From Tamarix chinensis (Eukaryota > Streptophyta > Magnoliopsida > Caryophyllales > Tamaricaceae), in contig CM060177.1 in the NCBI GenBank assembly GCA_030549775.1, forward strand, positions 68,619,138 through 68,683,137: a DNA stretch of 64,000 nt, written 5' to 3'. Numbering within the stretch: position 1 is the stretch's first letter; every line of letters begins with the position of its first letter. The notes beneath the pieces were generated by a model. The model worked only from the letters and a program-made list of their open reading frames with translations. It did no database searches and was not told the DNA's origin. Below, piece by piece: positions 22,898 to 35,450 of the stretch. The position numbers and the translations under genes were made by a program.

Positions 22898-25837
22898 GGA
22901 ACCTAATCTGAGACTAATATATGACCCACTTGATAATGAATCAAAATAGGGGAAAAATATTTAAATGAGATAGATTAAATAAATGGAGAAGCATTAATTG
23001 TTAAGTTTTACACAAAAATTTTAAGGAAAAAAAATAGAAGAATAGTGGAGAATATAAGAGTGATAGCCTACTCATGGTCTAACATCACTCCCCCATATAA
23101 GAATTCAAAACAATGGGTTCCTCTACAAAGTATGACTAACTACTACCCCAAAATGCCAATTTTATCATAATTCCAAAAAGGGTGTTGATACCATTAAGTA
23201 CTTAGTAGAGCTTAGTTCCTATAAGCATGTAAAACATAATATGAAAACTTATAGGTTGTTACATATTATATTCGAACATGCTAAATTTTAGAGTATTCTA
23301 TTGTAGACAACATGCAAGTAAGAGTGAGAGAAAACTTTAAAGATGTTATTTCCATCCAAAAGATAACATTTTCCATAAATAAAGCCAAACCCTAGGTTAA
23401 TTTCCCAATATGTGATGATAATAAAACTATTAATCACTTGTGTAAAAAATTAGAGCAAGGTCTTAGGAGAATGGTCAACCCTATTTTAAATCATAGTTAC
23501 AAAAATCATGGAATATACCCATCTACCAACCAAAGTCTTTTTCCATAGTTATATTTTAAATCAAAACTTCCAAAAAATGGGTTATACCCATATACTAACT
23601 AAATTGTTTTTACTTTCTTTTTTCCAAAAGGTCATGTTTTAAATTATAATTTCCAAATCATATGTTGTACACATCAATGAACAAAGTCTTTGGCAAAGGT
23701 TGTGTTTTAAAACATTGAGCAAGCTTAAGTGCTTAGCCCCAAGTAGTAATTAGGGGCTTGCTCAACCTTTTTATCATTTGATTTGGTAACCTAATCTTTA
23801 AGTGTATACACCTCCTATAGGGTATTTTTGATAGTTATATAATGAAAAAGGTATCAAACCACAAAAACATTTGCTATTTACCCCTATGGTTTTAGTAATT
23901 ACTAAAAACTTAGGTTGTAGACTCTTTATTTTTAAGAATTATTAGGAGAATTTTCCATATACTAAGGTTATTTATTGCGCTAACTCCAATGTATATGAGT
24001 ATTTAATATGATTTCACGCAACACTAAAAACATTAACACCTTTTTGTGTGGTTAAAAATATCACAAAACCTTGATCATATATCATATAACACAAAGGATG
24101 CAACACTACTAGAACTTTGCATGTAACAAATTCATTTAGGTTTTAAGGATATCACGTTAATTCCAAAAAATCACTTAGGTCATTCTTTTAGAAAAAATAA
24201 AATTGTATTTAAGTTAACAGTTGAGAAATAAAATTGAAAGCCATTTAAATAAATCTCTATTCATTAAGAAAAAGATAAAGAGTCAATGCCTTGGTTAAAG
24301 TAAAAAAAAAATATTAAACGTCAAAAGTATATCTTTAATGATCAAAAGTCAAAAGTCAAATCCTAACCCTAACCTACATGGTTTTTGGGTAAATATGTGG
24401 GCCATTTGGGGTTAATCTTGTTATTTGATGTGTAAAACCATGATTAATTCTCACTAACCCTATTTGTATGATTAGGGGTGAATAGTAGGTAATTATGTTT
24501 GAATAAGATGAAGGCCTCAAGAATACTATGCAAATCTTCAACCCAAGCTCAAGAACTTGTTAAAGCCAAATTTGCACACTTTAGCATTTTGTTCATAAAT
24601 TTTAACATACAACTCCAAATCATAAACTAAAAGTGGTAATATAAATCATACTTATAGAAATTTAATTTGATACCAAATAGAATACATAAATTACATCCAT
24701 ATGAGAGATATATATCTCTCAGGTTGACCTATATCCGTAAGAGTGGGATTAACAATTTCATACTTTCTCTAATTTTCCTCATATCAAACCTTTAAAGAAT
24801 CAAACCATAATAATTTTTAAAATCAAATTAGCCACCATAAATGATTAAATGAATTTACAACCATAAATAAGTTCATATGATCTATGATATGAAAATAATC
24901 AAAATAATACTCCAAATCAACTAATAATAAAAAATTTTAATACCAAAATTGGAAAAAAAAATTAACACGGGCTAATTGAGTTTTTATTTTACTTGAAAAA
25001 TAATAAAAATTCCCTAAAAGTATGAGAATCTCTCTCAAGGATTTCATACTTTAAATCACTCGTGAAACTACTAAAATGGAAGAAAGTCATATAAGATCTT
25101 ATTAAAATTAGATAGTTTACAAATAAAAAAGGAATATGAAAGGATGAACTGTAGCCTTAAATCTTTTTAGAGGTGGAAAAAAACAAGAATAGAAGTTTAT
25201 TAATTTCACTAAATCGATAGCCTTAATCCTCCTTTGCCTAGTTAGACTCAAGAGGATTAAAACCTTTAGTTTTTAGAAGTTCTTGAAGCTTTTTAATATG
25301 GAGATTGTTGAAGATGGTGGATCAGTTATGGAGATGAAAAGTTGTATGAGTTAAAGGTGAGAAAAGCTAATATGATGTAGATGGTTGATGAAAAGAATAT
25401 GGGATGAGTATATATAGTTTTATATAGAAATGACTTATGATTTCTATATAAATACACATATAAATAAATGTGATGGAGATTGGTTTTGTGTTAATCAAAG
25501 GAGAAGGATGGCGGGATTGCATATTCCAAGTGTATATAGGATGAAGATAGATAATGATTTAACTATGGTGAATATGAGATAATTTTATATGCATCAAATG
25601 GTGGATAAGGGTGATGAAGAGAGGAGGTTGTTTTGTTATGATTGATGGATAGAGGATTGGAGTAATTATATAGGGATATTCTCATGGCAAGGGAGATTCC
25701 ATTGTGTGCAAATTGGAGGGCCAAGGAGGTATAAGAAAATTGAGGAAGAAGTGGGATGAATAATGAGGTGTTGAATGATATTGATTGAGGGAGGATTTAT
25801 AATTATTATGAGGTCAGTTCTTCCTTAAGGGAAGCGA
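22898..25837. other. Unassigned AT-rich sequence left of the LINE
   Basis: No domain, terminal repeat or long frame is recognised. Joining across the LINE insertion gives 'cattgaggacgatttgtgtgagg', which faintly resembles the CATTGAGGACAATG phrase common in the non-coding 3' region of Athila/Tat-type retrotransposons. I therefore suspect an old LTR element here. A short inverted repeat TTGAGCAAGC/GCTTGCTCAA lies at 23716-23767. Confidence 0.3.
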
Positions 25838-25879
25838 CATTGAGGAATATTTTTTTTTCGGTAAGTAGAATTCTATTAC

Positions 25880-28800
25880 TAATCGAAAAGGATATTACAA
25901 CTTAGCATTACAATCAATAGCATCAAGCAACCCTAGTCAATGACCATACTTAGCAGAATAAGTATGATTACTAAACATTCTAGATACATGCATAATAATA
26001 CTTCTCAAAAGAACACCTAACTGTCTAGTTTTATTCTGAAAAATTCTAAGGTTCCTTTCATGCCAAACAGTGGTAATATAAGAAACAAAGAGAGCCCCCA
26101 ACATATACTTCTTTGGTGCTGCCTGCCTAGTTCTTGTAAGGAGAGTCTTGACCTCTTGATCCTAGTCTAAGATAAGATCACTTCTTCCAGCCAACATCCT
26201 AATAGTTCTCTAGATAATAGAAGTAGCAGGGCAAAACAAAAAGAGATGGTCCCTAGTCTCATCATACTGTTGGCAGAAAATATATGCTGGATCCACAACC
26301 ATGCCAATCTCCCTTGGTCTTGATTTAGTTGAAATTCTATTTCTGCAGGCAAGCTAAGCAATAAAGCTTAAATAAGGAGTATAAATAGATCTCTAGAGCA
26401 ACTTTGTCCAATGACACTTGTCCTGTGGTGGTCTAATGGCCTTATAAGCTATTTTAATAGAATAATCAGTCTGGTTTTCTTCACACCTCAAAATGGAATC
26501 TTGCACAACTGGTCTAATGTGAAGAATCCTGAGAAACATCCAGGAAGTATATGATGATGGGTTAAAGTCCCATATAGTGTCTTATATGATATACACTGAA
26601 TGGACCCATTTGACCCATAGAGTATCTTTCTTTGCAGCAATGGTGCAAAGTAGCTTTCCCAAAGCACAACAATTCCACAATTGTAGATTTAACATACCAA
26701 GTCCACCTTCATTTATTGGGGAACACAGAGAATCCCAGGCCACAAGAGCAGACTTATTCAGCTGCAGCTCGCCAGACTAAAGGAGAGTCCTGCATAGACT
26801 AATAAAATAGTTAAGGACTTTCCTAGGAAGAAGAATGATCTGGATAAAATAGAGCTGGACACTGAAGAGCATAGCCTTAATGATTTGCAATCTACCTTCA
26901 TAAAAGAGGAACAAGGTGCTCCAATGCCTTAACCTTGCAGTTGAGAAGTTGTTATTCTTGCAGAGGATAAAGGCAACCCTAGATATGTGATGGGAAATCT
27001 GCCTGCAAGAAAACCCAGGTGCTCCAGGATATTGGCCTGTGTGTCTCCATCCACACCCCTAAAAAACACAAAACATTTTTTGGGATTAACCATAAGGCTT
27101 GAAGCTGTAGAGAAGTGATCCAAAACCTCTTTAAGATAATGAACACTCTACAGATTACCCTTACAAAACAACAAAAGGTCATCTGCAAAATTCAAATTGA
27201 TAAGCTGCAGACCTCTACATCTTAGGTGAGCTTGAAACCTGGGATCAATTTCAAGCACCTACTGAAGTAATCCATAACCAGCACAAAGAGGTAAGGAGAA
27301 AGAGGATCTCCTCGCCTTAAACCTCTTCTCCCCGGGAAAGGTGCAGGTAAAGCACCATTGAAAGAGACTGAGTATGAAACAATGGTTACACATGCCATAA
27401 TCAATTTAATGAAATGAGGTGGAAAGCCATATAGATTAAGGATTTTCTACAGAAAATTCCAATTAACCATGTCATATGCTTTCTTAAGATTAATGTTAAG
27501 CATGTATCTAGGGAAGGTGCCCTTTTGAGAATATTTCCTTACTAATTTATGGGCCAACAAAATATTTTCACCAGTGCTTCTTCCTTTAATGAAAGCATTT
27601 TGAGAGAGGTCAATGAGAATAGGCATAATGGGCTGCAACCTCTAAACCATAACCTTTGCAATAATTTTATATAATACATTGCAACAAGCTATTGGCCTAA
27701 ATTCAGTAATCCTATTTGCATTTGGATGTTTAGGAATGAGAGTGAGAGCAGTTATGTTCAATTTCCTGGGAAGAAAACCACTAAAAAAAATTCTCTCACA
27801 GCCCAAACCACCTCCTCTGAAATAATAGGCCAGGAAGACTTATAGAACCCTGTAGAAAACCCATCAACACCTGGTGCTTTTGTATCCTCCATGGAAAAAA
27901 CATCTGCTTTCACTTCCTCTTGAGAAACAGGAGCAGAAAGGCCAGCAAAAGAATTAGGATGAAGACATTTGCTGAGAGAGAATGATCAATACCTGCCTCC
28001 ATAGCAGCTTCTTCTCCCAAGAGATCTTGATAATAAATACTAAAAGCTTCATGAATATGCTCTGCACCTCTAATCTCATTATTAGTAGAGTATAACAGAA
28101 CAACCACTATTTTCCTTTGATGCCTCTCTTTGACCTTGGCATAAAAATATTTATGGTTTGAATCTCCACATGAAAGCCATTGATTTTTTGCTTTTTGTTT
28201 ATAGAATAATTCTTCAAAATGAAGTAAATGATAGAAGTTCTTCTCTTTTGCCTTCAGCAGCATTCTCTGATCATACATACCTGGATTTGTATAGCAATTT
28301 TGCTTCAAAACTGCCACTTCCTCTGTAGCTTCCTTAACTCTGTGAGAAATGGAGCCATACTTGTCTCTGTTGAAAGTTTTGAGCTCCTACTTTAGCATAC
28401 TTAGCCTCTTGGAAATTTTGATCAGAAAATTGCCTCCAAACTTGAGTCTCCATATGCTCTGGACAATAGGTAAGAACTCCCCTGATTCAGTCCAAAATTG
28501 GAAGAACTTAAAGGGTTTGGGTCCTGTCAAATGAGAAATATTTTGATGAATAATCTTAGGATAATGATATGAAATTAGAGGGATTAAGAACTCTGCCATA
28601 GATTGAGGATGAGAATCAAGCCATTGAAGACTGAGAAGAGAACTATCAAGCTTACAAAACACCTCCTCCTCTCCTTCTCTATGATTGGACCATATATAAT
28701 GACAACCCTGACTCTGCAAATCACACAACCTTAACTCTTGACACTAATCTCTAAAATCCTACACATCAGAGATATTAGGCAACCTTCATTGAAATTTTTC

Positions 28801-29040
28801 TGAATCCTGCAACACCACATTGAAATCACCTACCACCAGCCAAGGATTGAATCTTCAACCACTACCATAGGGCTTTTCATGCAACACCAGAATTAAAAGC
28901 ATACACAAAAGCCACCCAGAAACTAACATTTGAATGCAAAATGAGTGACATGACATAAGATAGCATGGTCATGCACTAAATAGGAACCTATCATCCATAT
29001 TGTGGGATTCCATAGAATCCAAATTTTACCATTTAGATGA
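25880..29040 (-). pseudogene. LINE ORF2, 3' part: endonuclease C-terminus, reverse transcriptase, zf-RVT
   Basis: Read right to left on the minus strand. The end of the APE-type endonuclease comes first: NPWLVVGDFNVV with GDFN at 28819-28830, then HYIWSN and a LISYHYP phrase where the family has SDH, so a catalytic Asp has become Tyr (near 28567). The reverse transcriptase follows: 'QNAFIKGRSTGENILL', 'NINLKKAYDMVNW' (the usual Asp before LKKAYD is Asn), 'RRGDPLSPYLFVLVMD', and an intact FADDLLLF with FADD at 27178-27189. After it come 'ITYLGLPLS' and a zf-RVT-like C-terminal region with 'WHERNLRIF' near 26050. Several shifts and stops occur. CACTA separates this part from the ORF2 start. Confidence 0.92.
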
Positions 29041-29054
29041 CACTACCACGGAAT

Positions 29055-29325
29055 GAGGTTTTAATAACGGTTATTTTATAGTTTTAATAACGGTTTTCAA
29101 CCGTTATTGAATTGCCTGTTATTAAATCTTTAATAACGGTTCATAACCGTCATGAAAAATACACAAAAACCCGCAAATATGTGCGTAATCTTCATATTTA
29201 ATAACGATTTTTACTTAAAAACCATTATTAAAACGTAGGTTTTAATAATGGTTCTTATGAAAAACTGTTGTTAAAAACTAGAGTTTTAATAACGGTTTTT
29301 ATAAGAACCGTTATTAAAACTCCAC
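29055..29325. repeat. Left CACTA subterminal repeats
   Basis: Six or so copies of TTTTAATAACGGTT-like text, most followed by a complementary AACCGTTATTAAAA, so that each pair can fold as a small hairpin. In En/Spm elements such motifs bind the TNPA-type protein. Confidence 0.85.
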
Positions 29326-29390
29326 TTTTTTTTTTGCAGTTTTGTTCCTGCCCACATACACAGTTGTATGTTAAAACAATTACCAAATTT

Positions 29391-29458
29391 GCAATGTAAA
29401 ACAACATCAATTCATACCAAATCTGCAATGTAAAACAACATCAATTCATACCAAATCT
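29391..29458 (+). repeat. 34-bp direct duplication
   Basis: Two identical 34-bp units begin at 29391 and 29425, each starting GCAATGTAAAACAACATC. The remainder of the CACTA interior from 29460 to 30690 shows nothing I recognise apart from a short TCA microsatellite near 29938-29958. Confidence 0.9.
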
Positions 29459-30954
29459 ACAATCACACCATAATTTCAATCACACCATAATTTCAATCAA
29501 TCTATAATTGGTATGCATGTATTAATACACCAACTATACTTAGCAATAAAATTAGTGGGCATACCACAACTTGGTAGCTCTACACCCCAAAGTAAAGAGT
29601 TCACAGATCTAGGCTGGTAGACGAAATACAAACCTAAAAATGCATGTAGAATACAAACCTAATACCGAATGAATGAGTGCTCTTGCTTGGCCCATTGATC
29701 TCTAACTTCATCAATTTCATCAACATTATATTGCTGGCCTCATGCATAGTTATCGGTGAAAAACTACAACACCCATGTTTCAATTAATATACAGTTATCC
29801 ATTAGGTATGCCATGATTCATTAATAGAAAAATATGGAAAAGCAAACATACATGGCTTGGATCTATGTTGACCAATCTATTCTAGACTATAAGATCCATT
29901 GCTCGTCTTCTTCACTTGAACCCTTAAAAACTTCAATTTCATCATCATCATCATCATCTAAGTTCCTTTGTCTCGAAGATCTTCAATTTTGGAGGTACCT
30001 AAAGCTCTTATCTCATCCATAATTACAATAGAGGATAAAGAGATAAACAATAACTGAAAACATGTATTACCCTACATACAAAATAATACAAAGGTAGGCA
30101 ACATGTATTACCACTTTAATCAAGAGGTTATATAACACCATCATACCCTAGAATATGAAAAAAGTTTTCAGGATAGTCTATATTAAAGATTCAATTTGTA
30201 AAAAAGGCCCTAAAAAGGTTATATCACTTGTATGTAACAAAAAAACCTCAATTTAGAGGCCAAAAAGGCCCTTTTTGGGCTCCGATATTGCCCAAACCGG
30301 CTTTTCCATTTTCCACGTTGTAGATCTCGAAAAATACCCCAAATAGCCTCCTAGATCACCTAAATCCGAGGTCCCATGAAAAAGTTATGGCCCTCCAAAG
30401 TTTACAGTTGAATCTAGCTCTAAATAACCTCAATAATGTCTTCTCTTTTTTTTATTATGGTTGTAGATCTAAATAATGTTGAATCTATATTCTCCATACA
30501 ACAATAATATGTAAAGGTCTCGGCCAACACATGCATTTGTTAATATATAATAATAACGCAACAAATTCAACAACAAACAACAAAATTTTCAGCCAACAAC
30601 ACATTTTCGAACGAAACCCTGGCGACATGCATTTATATAAGTAGATAAAAATTTACGAGAGGAAGAACAAACTCATACGTAAAGTGAGCTAGCTACAAAC
30701 ATGACGGTGAGAATGTTGAGAGAGGCAAGGGCTTCAAACATGACGGAGGATGAAGGTGCAAGTGCCAGCTAGCTTCGGAACAATGGCAGAGGCGTGGTGG
30801 AGAGTTGGCGGTGCGAGGGTTTCCTTTACTTGAGAGGAGCCTGGTGGCGCGAGTTGGTGGTGCACGGTGTGGCGGTGAGAGGGTTTTCAAGGAGAAGGAA
30901 GGAGAGCAAGAGAACGAAAGTGCAGAGAACCGAGCGAAATAAAAGTTTGATTTT

Positions 30955-31190
30955 CGGGTTTTAATAACGGTTCCTGAGAGAATCGTTATTAAAACATCTT
31001 TTAATAACGGTTCTTCCAAGAACCGTCATTAAAAGCTTCTGACTTTTGACAACGGTTCTAATATGAACCGTTATTAAAAAAATCCATCTAAATTTTAATG
31101 TTGCCCTTTTAATAACGGTTTTTAACCAGAGCCGTTATCAAAACATCCCGCCGAATAATTTTCACGCGTTTGACAACGGTTTTCGAACTA
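30955..31190. repeat. Right CACTA subterminal repeats
   Basis: Paired TTTTAATAACGG and CCGTTATTAAAA motifs, including TTGACAACGGTT variants, mirror the left array. Confidence 0.85.
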
Positions 31191-31234
31191 CAATTATTAA
31201 TGTCCCATTATTATTTCCCGTGTTTGTAGTAGTG

Positions 31235-31443
31235 TGATGAGAGTAATTATTGATGGTATTCCAACCATTCTGAATTTTATTAAAAACATTTATTGAGTTT
31301 GATTCTTTAACCCTGGTTTCCAATAATCCAAACAAATCCACTTTGTGTTTAGCACAAAATCTTCTGACTTCCTTATGTTTGGAAGTCTTATTTAGTCCCC
31401 TTATATTCCAACTCCAAGCACTAATCATGTCCACTAGGGTCAA
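31235..31443 (-). pseudogene. LINE ORF2, 5' part: endonuclease N-terminus
   Basis: The frame starting at 31443 gives 'SAWSWNIRGLN', 'KVDLFGLLETRVK'. This is the start of the APE-type endonuclease of plant LINEs, with the Asn of WNIRG and the Glu of LLETRV still present. It ends where the CACTA element begins and continues at 29040. The true start may be the Met seven codons before SWNIRG. The enzyme would nick target DNA to prime reverse transcription. Confidence 0.88.
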
Positions 31444-31599
31444 GGCCGAAAAAAATTCCCCCTGGTCTAGACCAGCTCTATCCTATCTTAGACCTATGTC
31501 TACACCACTACAATCATGAGATCTAGCCTGAGATGCTCTGAATATGGTAATTCCTAGCTTTAGATAGTGAATAGATCTCTGCATAGGCTTTGTCAACCT

Positions 31600-32986
31600 T
31601 TACTCACTCACAGACAAATTTTTCCCTCTAGCATCAGAAGAAGAACCAGGACCCTTAATACTAGTGTCTGGTCCTGCCAAACCAACATTTGAAAGTACCA
31701 GAGAAACAACATCATTGTTTTGAAGAGGGACATTAGCCACAACACCCTTTTCAACACCAGTGAGTTTCTCCTCTAGAGATTGCACAGAGACAGTGAGTTG
31801 GGTTTTTTCCTGAACATGATCAATCTCAGCTTAGCCTTTCCCTTTTCTATGATCTCTGACTAATTTCCATTCTCCTCCTGTATCAGGCCTTATATTGCTA
31901 TCTTGTTTTGCTGTCTTGCATCTCCTTTGATCATGGCCAAAACAGTCACAAATAGGACAATAGAAAGGCTTCCAATCTTACTCTACTTTTTGCTCAACCT
32001 CTATCCATTCAGGATCCATGATCATGAATGATTCTAGTAGAGGTTTTTTCATATCCACCTCTACCAAAACCCTTGGATAGGAGGCCCTATCCCTTGAGGC
32101 AGTTATAAAGTGAGTGCAGACTGGATTACCCACTACACTGGCTAATCTGCTAAGAGATTTTGTGGACCAAAACTCCAAAGGAAGGTTTGGGAATCTAATC
32201 CACAAAGGCGGCACCTGCATCACACCTGGGTTAAATTGAAAATACCTATGCCATCTCTTTAGAACAAAAGGCCTATTGAAAAACACCCATTGTTGGCTAA
32301 GTACCCATGAAACCTCCTCTTGTGAAAGAAACTTGAATAGAAAACATCCAGAAGAGTGTAAGATGACCTGTGGACTTTGAATAAATGTCCATTGTCTCTT
32401 GAAAAAAGCCCGCATCTGGGTAAAGGATGGTGGCTGGCCATACACAATCGTATCAAAGTATTGGCCCAAAGTGCTACTTTAGAATCAACATCATCCTTAT
32501 CCAGTTTTACCACAACCCGACCCTTGTCATACATGGGATTCTAAAAGGTCAGGGGTTGTCCATGGCTAGGAATTATATTTCCTAGAACTACATCTATCCA
32601 TGATGAATTAGGGGGTAAAGCAGGGTGCAATCTACTCCATACTGATGCCCTGGTATTAAAATTTGAATGGTCACTAGCAGGAACTAAACCCTCTACTAGA
32701 TTTCCGTCTTTTCCATTAGAAACTTCTGCATGGTTATGTCCTAGGGAAGATGTAATAGTACCGGATGATTTTCTCATATCTCCCTCACGATCTACAGATA
32801 AAAGCACGTCAATCAACTCATTCTCCGTAGGGTTTGGACGCTAACCACTTCCTGCATAGTTTCAAAAATCTCAGGTCTAAAAGCTATAGATTTGGTTCCC
32901 TCCATTGGCCCTTCTCGATCCTTGTCCATCTCAGTTGAACATCCTTGAATCCTAGATCCTGGTGATGCACGTTTCTTCTTTACCAT
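31600..32986 (-). pseudogene. LINE ORF1 with DUF4283-like domain and zinc knuckle
   Basis: ORF1 would bind the LINE RNA. The ATG at 32986 opens with a basic stretch (MVKKKR). A shift near 32830 changes frame to the stretch ending at 32541, and another near 32460 leads into 32469-31978. That part carries the DUF4283 signature: 'FLFKFLSQEEVSWVLSQQW', 'NRPFVLKRW', 'PPLWIRFPNLPLEFW', 'RVLVEVDMKKPL'. After a stop, a CX2CX4HX4C knuckle (YCPICDCFGHDQRRC) lies at about 31915-31960. The tail to 31600 is acidic and Ser-rich. About 460 codons in total, matching this ORF type. Confidence 0.88.
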
Positions 32987-33079
32987 GGTCAAGACTCCCT
33001 CAACCCTAGGAGAGAGGAGAGAGCACCTGAATTAGTGTTGTATTATTATTAATCGATCACTTTTTATTCCCATTGAGGA

Positions 33080-33483
33080 CGATTTGTGTGAGGTAGGTGA
33101 GGCCATGAAATCAAAAGCAAAAAGGAAGGCTAGGAGTGTTGTAGGAGTTGGTTTAGAATATACTAGATACATCATTAGCTTAGGCTACAAGTGTTGACAT
33201 AAGAATAAGTAGAAAATAGTTTAGGAAATTTTTAAACAATATTTTATTACACATTTGTTAATTACACATGTCATTGTAGAGTGTTATTAGGCTAAATCAA
33301 GAGTTAGGATTAATTCTTGTTACAATTTAAGAGCTTTGGTTAACGTGTGCAAAGGTTAAGTTTAATCAAAATTAAGAATGATATTGTTTTTGGTGATTTG
33401 TGAACCAAAAGGTTCTTAGGTAATTAGAATGATGCCAAGTGACTAAGGAATGCTAAAGGAAAAATTTATAGGAGACAGAGAGG
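33080..33483. other. Short unassigned stretch between LINE and B2
   Basis: AT-rich, no frame or terminal structure recognised. It is the right flank of the LINE target and the left flank of B2. Confidence 0.5.
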
Positions 33484-34352
33484 GAAAGTGCAACACCCCC
33501 ATTTTACTAGCTGATTTCTTTAGAAGTGTTAATTAATAAGTTACCAAGTGTTATTGCTACATAGCATAAGTCTGGTTTCTCACCTTCCTTATACCAAGTG
33601 CTAAGGTTATAATAAAAATCAATTGATATAACTCAATAGAAATATAAATAATACATAATAGAGTTACAAATAAATGTCATAGTAAAACATTAAAACAATA
33701 GTACAGTACAAGACTTAAGAGTTTAAAGGAAAACCAATAGAAATAAAAAAATAGCACTTAAAGGTAAAACTTTGGTTTGCCTTTGCTCTTATATCCAAAG
33801 GCTCATTTTGAAAATGGAACCTCTTTCCAAGGACTCCATATGTCCTACTCGCGCTTAAAAATATTATGCAATTCCATGACCCTCACGTAGTCATTTGCAA
33901 AAGTAGTATCACTAAGGTTTCCTCCTACTGAGTAAATCACAATACCTTTAAGGAGGTAGCATACCCACATTCCATATAGATTTAAAGAAACCTAAATACA
34001 TATGTAAGCATAAGGTATAAACCGTACAAATAATTCTCATGGATAAACATATATCAGGTCCAAGTCTCAACTCAACTGTAAAGCATACTAAACCATTTCT
34101 CATCATTTTAAAGTGTAAAGTTATATTTGACTAGTTAAAAACATTCCAATCAGAGGGGTAGGGCAATACTAAAACAAAAATCTAAAACAATACTAGTGTA
34201 GGGAACTAAGGTAACTACAAAACTAACAATCCATCATAATATCAAGGTAACTATCAAACCAAAAATCTATTTCGTTTATTACACAAAAAATATTTTCATT
34301 TTAATTACTTACTCAAGAGCGATACAAATTAACTAAGGGACACAATGGTACA

Positions 34353-34446
34353 TGTAACACCCCAAAATTCACTATTTTTTTAAAGGTGGAAAAAGTTACA
34401 ATAAAAATATTTAAATTAAAACCCGTGAATTTCGGGGATGTTACTG
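34353..34446 (+). other. A2 head palindrome
   Basis: GTAACACCCCAAAATTCAC (34354-34372) is complementary, at all but two positions, to GTGAATTTCGGGGATGTTAC (ending near 34445). The intervening 50 or so bases are AT-rich. The same layout is seen in A3, A4 and A5 with different bases. Confidence 0.8.
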
Positions 34447-34450
34447 CCAT

Positions 34451-34494
34451 ACTTAGTACTAGATCGGTTCGCTCCGACCATTCTAGTACTAAGT
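34451..34494 (+). other. A2 second stem-loop
   Basis: ACTTAGTACTAGA (34451-34463) is perfectly complementary to TCTAGTACTAAGT (34482-34494). An inner stem TCGG/CCGA (34464-34467 and 34474-34477) extends it. Counterparts exist in A1, A3 and A4. Confidence 0.85.
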
Positions 34495-35104
34495 GCTAAG
34501 GCTAAAGAAAATATTGACATTAAATTCAAACCAAGAGTTAATAAAAGAACTAGAAAGAATCATACATAAAAAATTAGAGTACTCGTAAAAAGATTATAAT
34601 TCATGTCCAAAAAGAGAAATAATCGTATAATTGCTAAAACGTTCATCTCAAATACTCAATACAAGTATTAAATCAAAAAGGGTAAGTTTGATACAAAATA
34701 TATAACCAAAAGAGATAAAATAGCAAGAAGAGTAAATATGGCCATGAAATTCTCAAACTTGAGCCAACCACAAGCTCAACACTCAGCCCTATGGGATGTC
34801 TTGCCCACCTGCAGAAAGTTAGAAGGGCCTACTACTCATGGGAATGAGCAACAACAATGAAAAGGGTGATCAGTACGCTACGTACCGAGTAAGGTAACCA
34901 AGCACTAAGGCCAACACATAACATCACATAAACCATGCATAATAATAAAAGAACATGGCATAATCAGAAACATGATATCATAATTACATACAAACATCCA
35001 GGTAAAAGCACAAAGGCGCATATATAATCCGATTCAATTACTTAATTAATCTCTGATCAGAAGTTGATTTACACCATGCTTTTTATCAAATTCACGCGAG
35101 TACG

Positions 35105-35450
35105 GGAACCCCACTATTATAGCCGGTGGACTAGAAACATGCAGGGTACATAGCTCCTGACCACTATTATAGTTGGTGGATAGGTCTCCAAGATACCGTA
35201 GTACCTGGCTACTATTATTCACCGGTAGACCGGTTTGGCCCCTGCTCGCATGATGTTCCATTATAAGTACTTAGTGTCTTTCCCATGTCTTGGTAAAAAT
35301 ATGTTTAGTTTTGTTGAGCAGAGAATACTCCACTATTATAGCCGGTGGACCGGAAACGCACAGGTACAAAGCCTGACCACTATTATAGTTGGTGGACTAG
35401 AAACACATAGGACATAATGCCCTATCCACTATTATTCGCCACTAGACCGG
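35105..35450 (+). repeat. Palindromic ~50-bp minisatellite of A2 (two triads)
   Basis: Units carrying CCACTATTATAG plus CCGGTGGACCGG variants lie at about 35111, 35161 and 35209, then at about 35330, 35377 and 35425. Both triads end in a 'gaccggt..tggcc' phrase followed by 'taagtacttagt' or 'taagtgattaat'. Confidence 0.8.

Larger units (their letters stand above)
29041..31234. mobile_element. Non-autonomous CACTA (En/Spm-like) transposon inside the LINE
   Basis: The left end reads CACTACCACGG and the right end, complemented, CACTACTACAAACACGG. A 3-bp duplication TGA lies on both sides (29038-29040 and 31235-31237), as expected of the CACTA superfamily. Removing it rejoins the endonuclease coding region of the LINE. 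Both ends carry arrays of the subterminal motif TTTTAATAACGGTT in both orientations. No transposase (TNPD/TNPA) domain is visible. A GC-richer stretch at 30690-31019 has a 108-codon minus frame of low complexity that I do not call a gene. Confidence 0.92.
25847..33070 (-). mobile_element. LINE (non-LTR retrotransposon) with nested CACTA
   Basis: A minus-strand element with ORF1 and ORF2 of the plant L1 type. It ends in a short A tail (plus-strand T run at 25850-25858). The repeat CATTGAGGA lies at both edges (25838-25846 and 33071-33079) and is the likely target duplication. Removing the 2,194-bp CACTA element leaves about 5.0 kb, a usual length for a near full-length plant LINE, with a short 5' leader of roughly 84 bp before ORF1. 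Stops and frameshifts in both ORFs show it is dead. Confidence 0.88.

Noticed and set aside
23716..23767. Inverted repeat TTGAGCAAGC/GCTTGCTCAA as a terminator or MITE
   Set aside because: Only 10 bp per arm, no duplication or flanking element; probably chance or a remnant.
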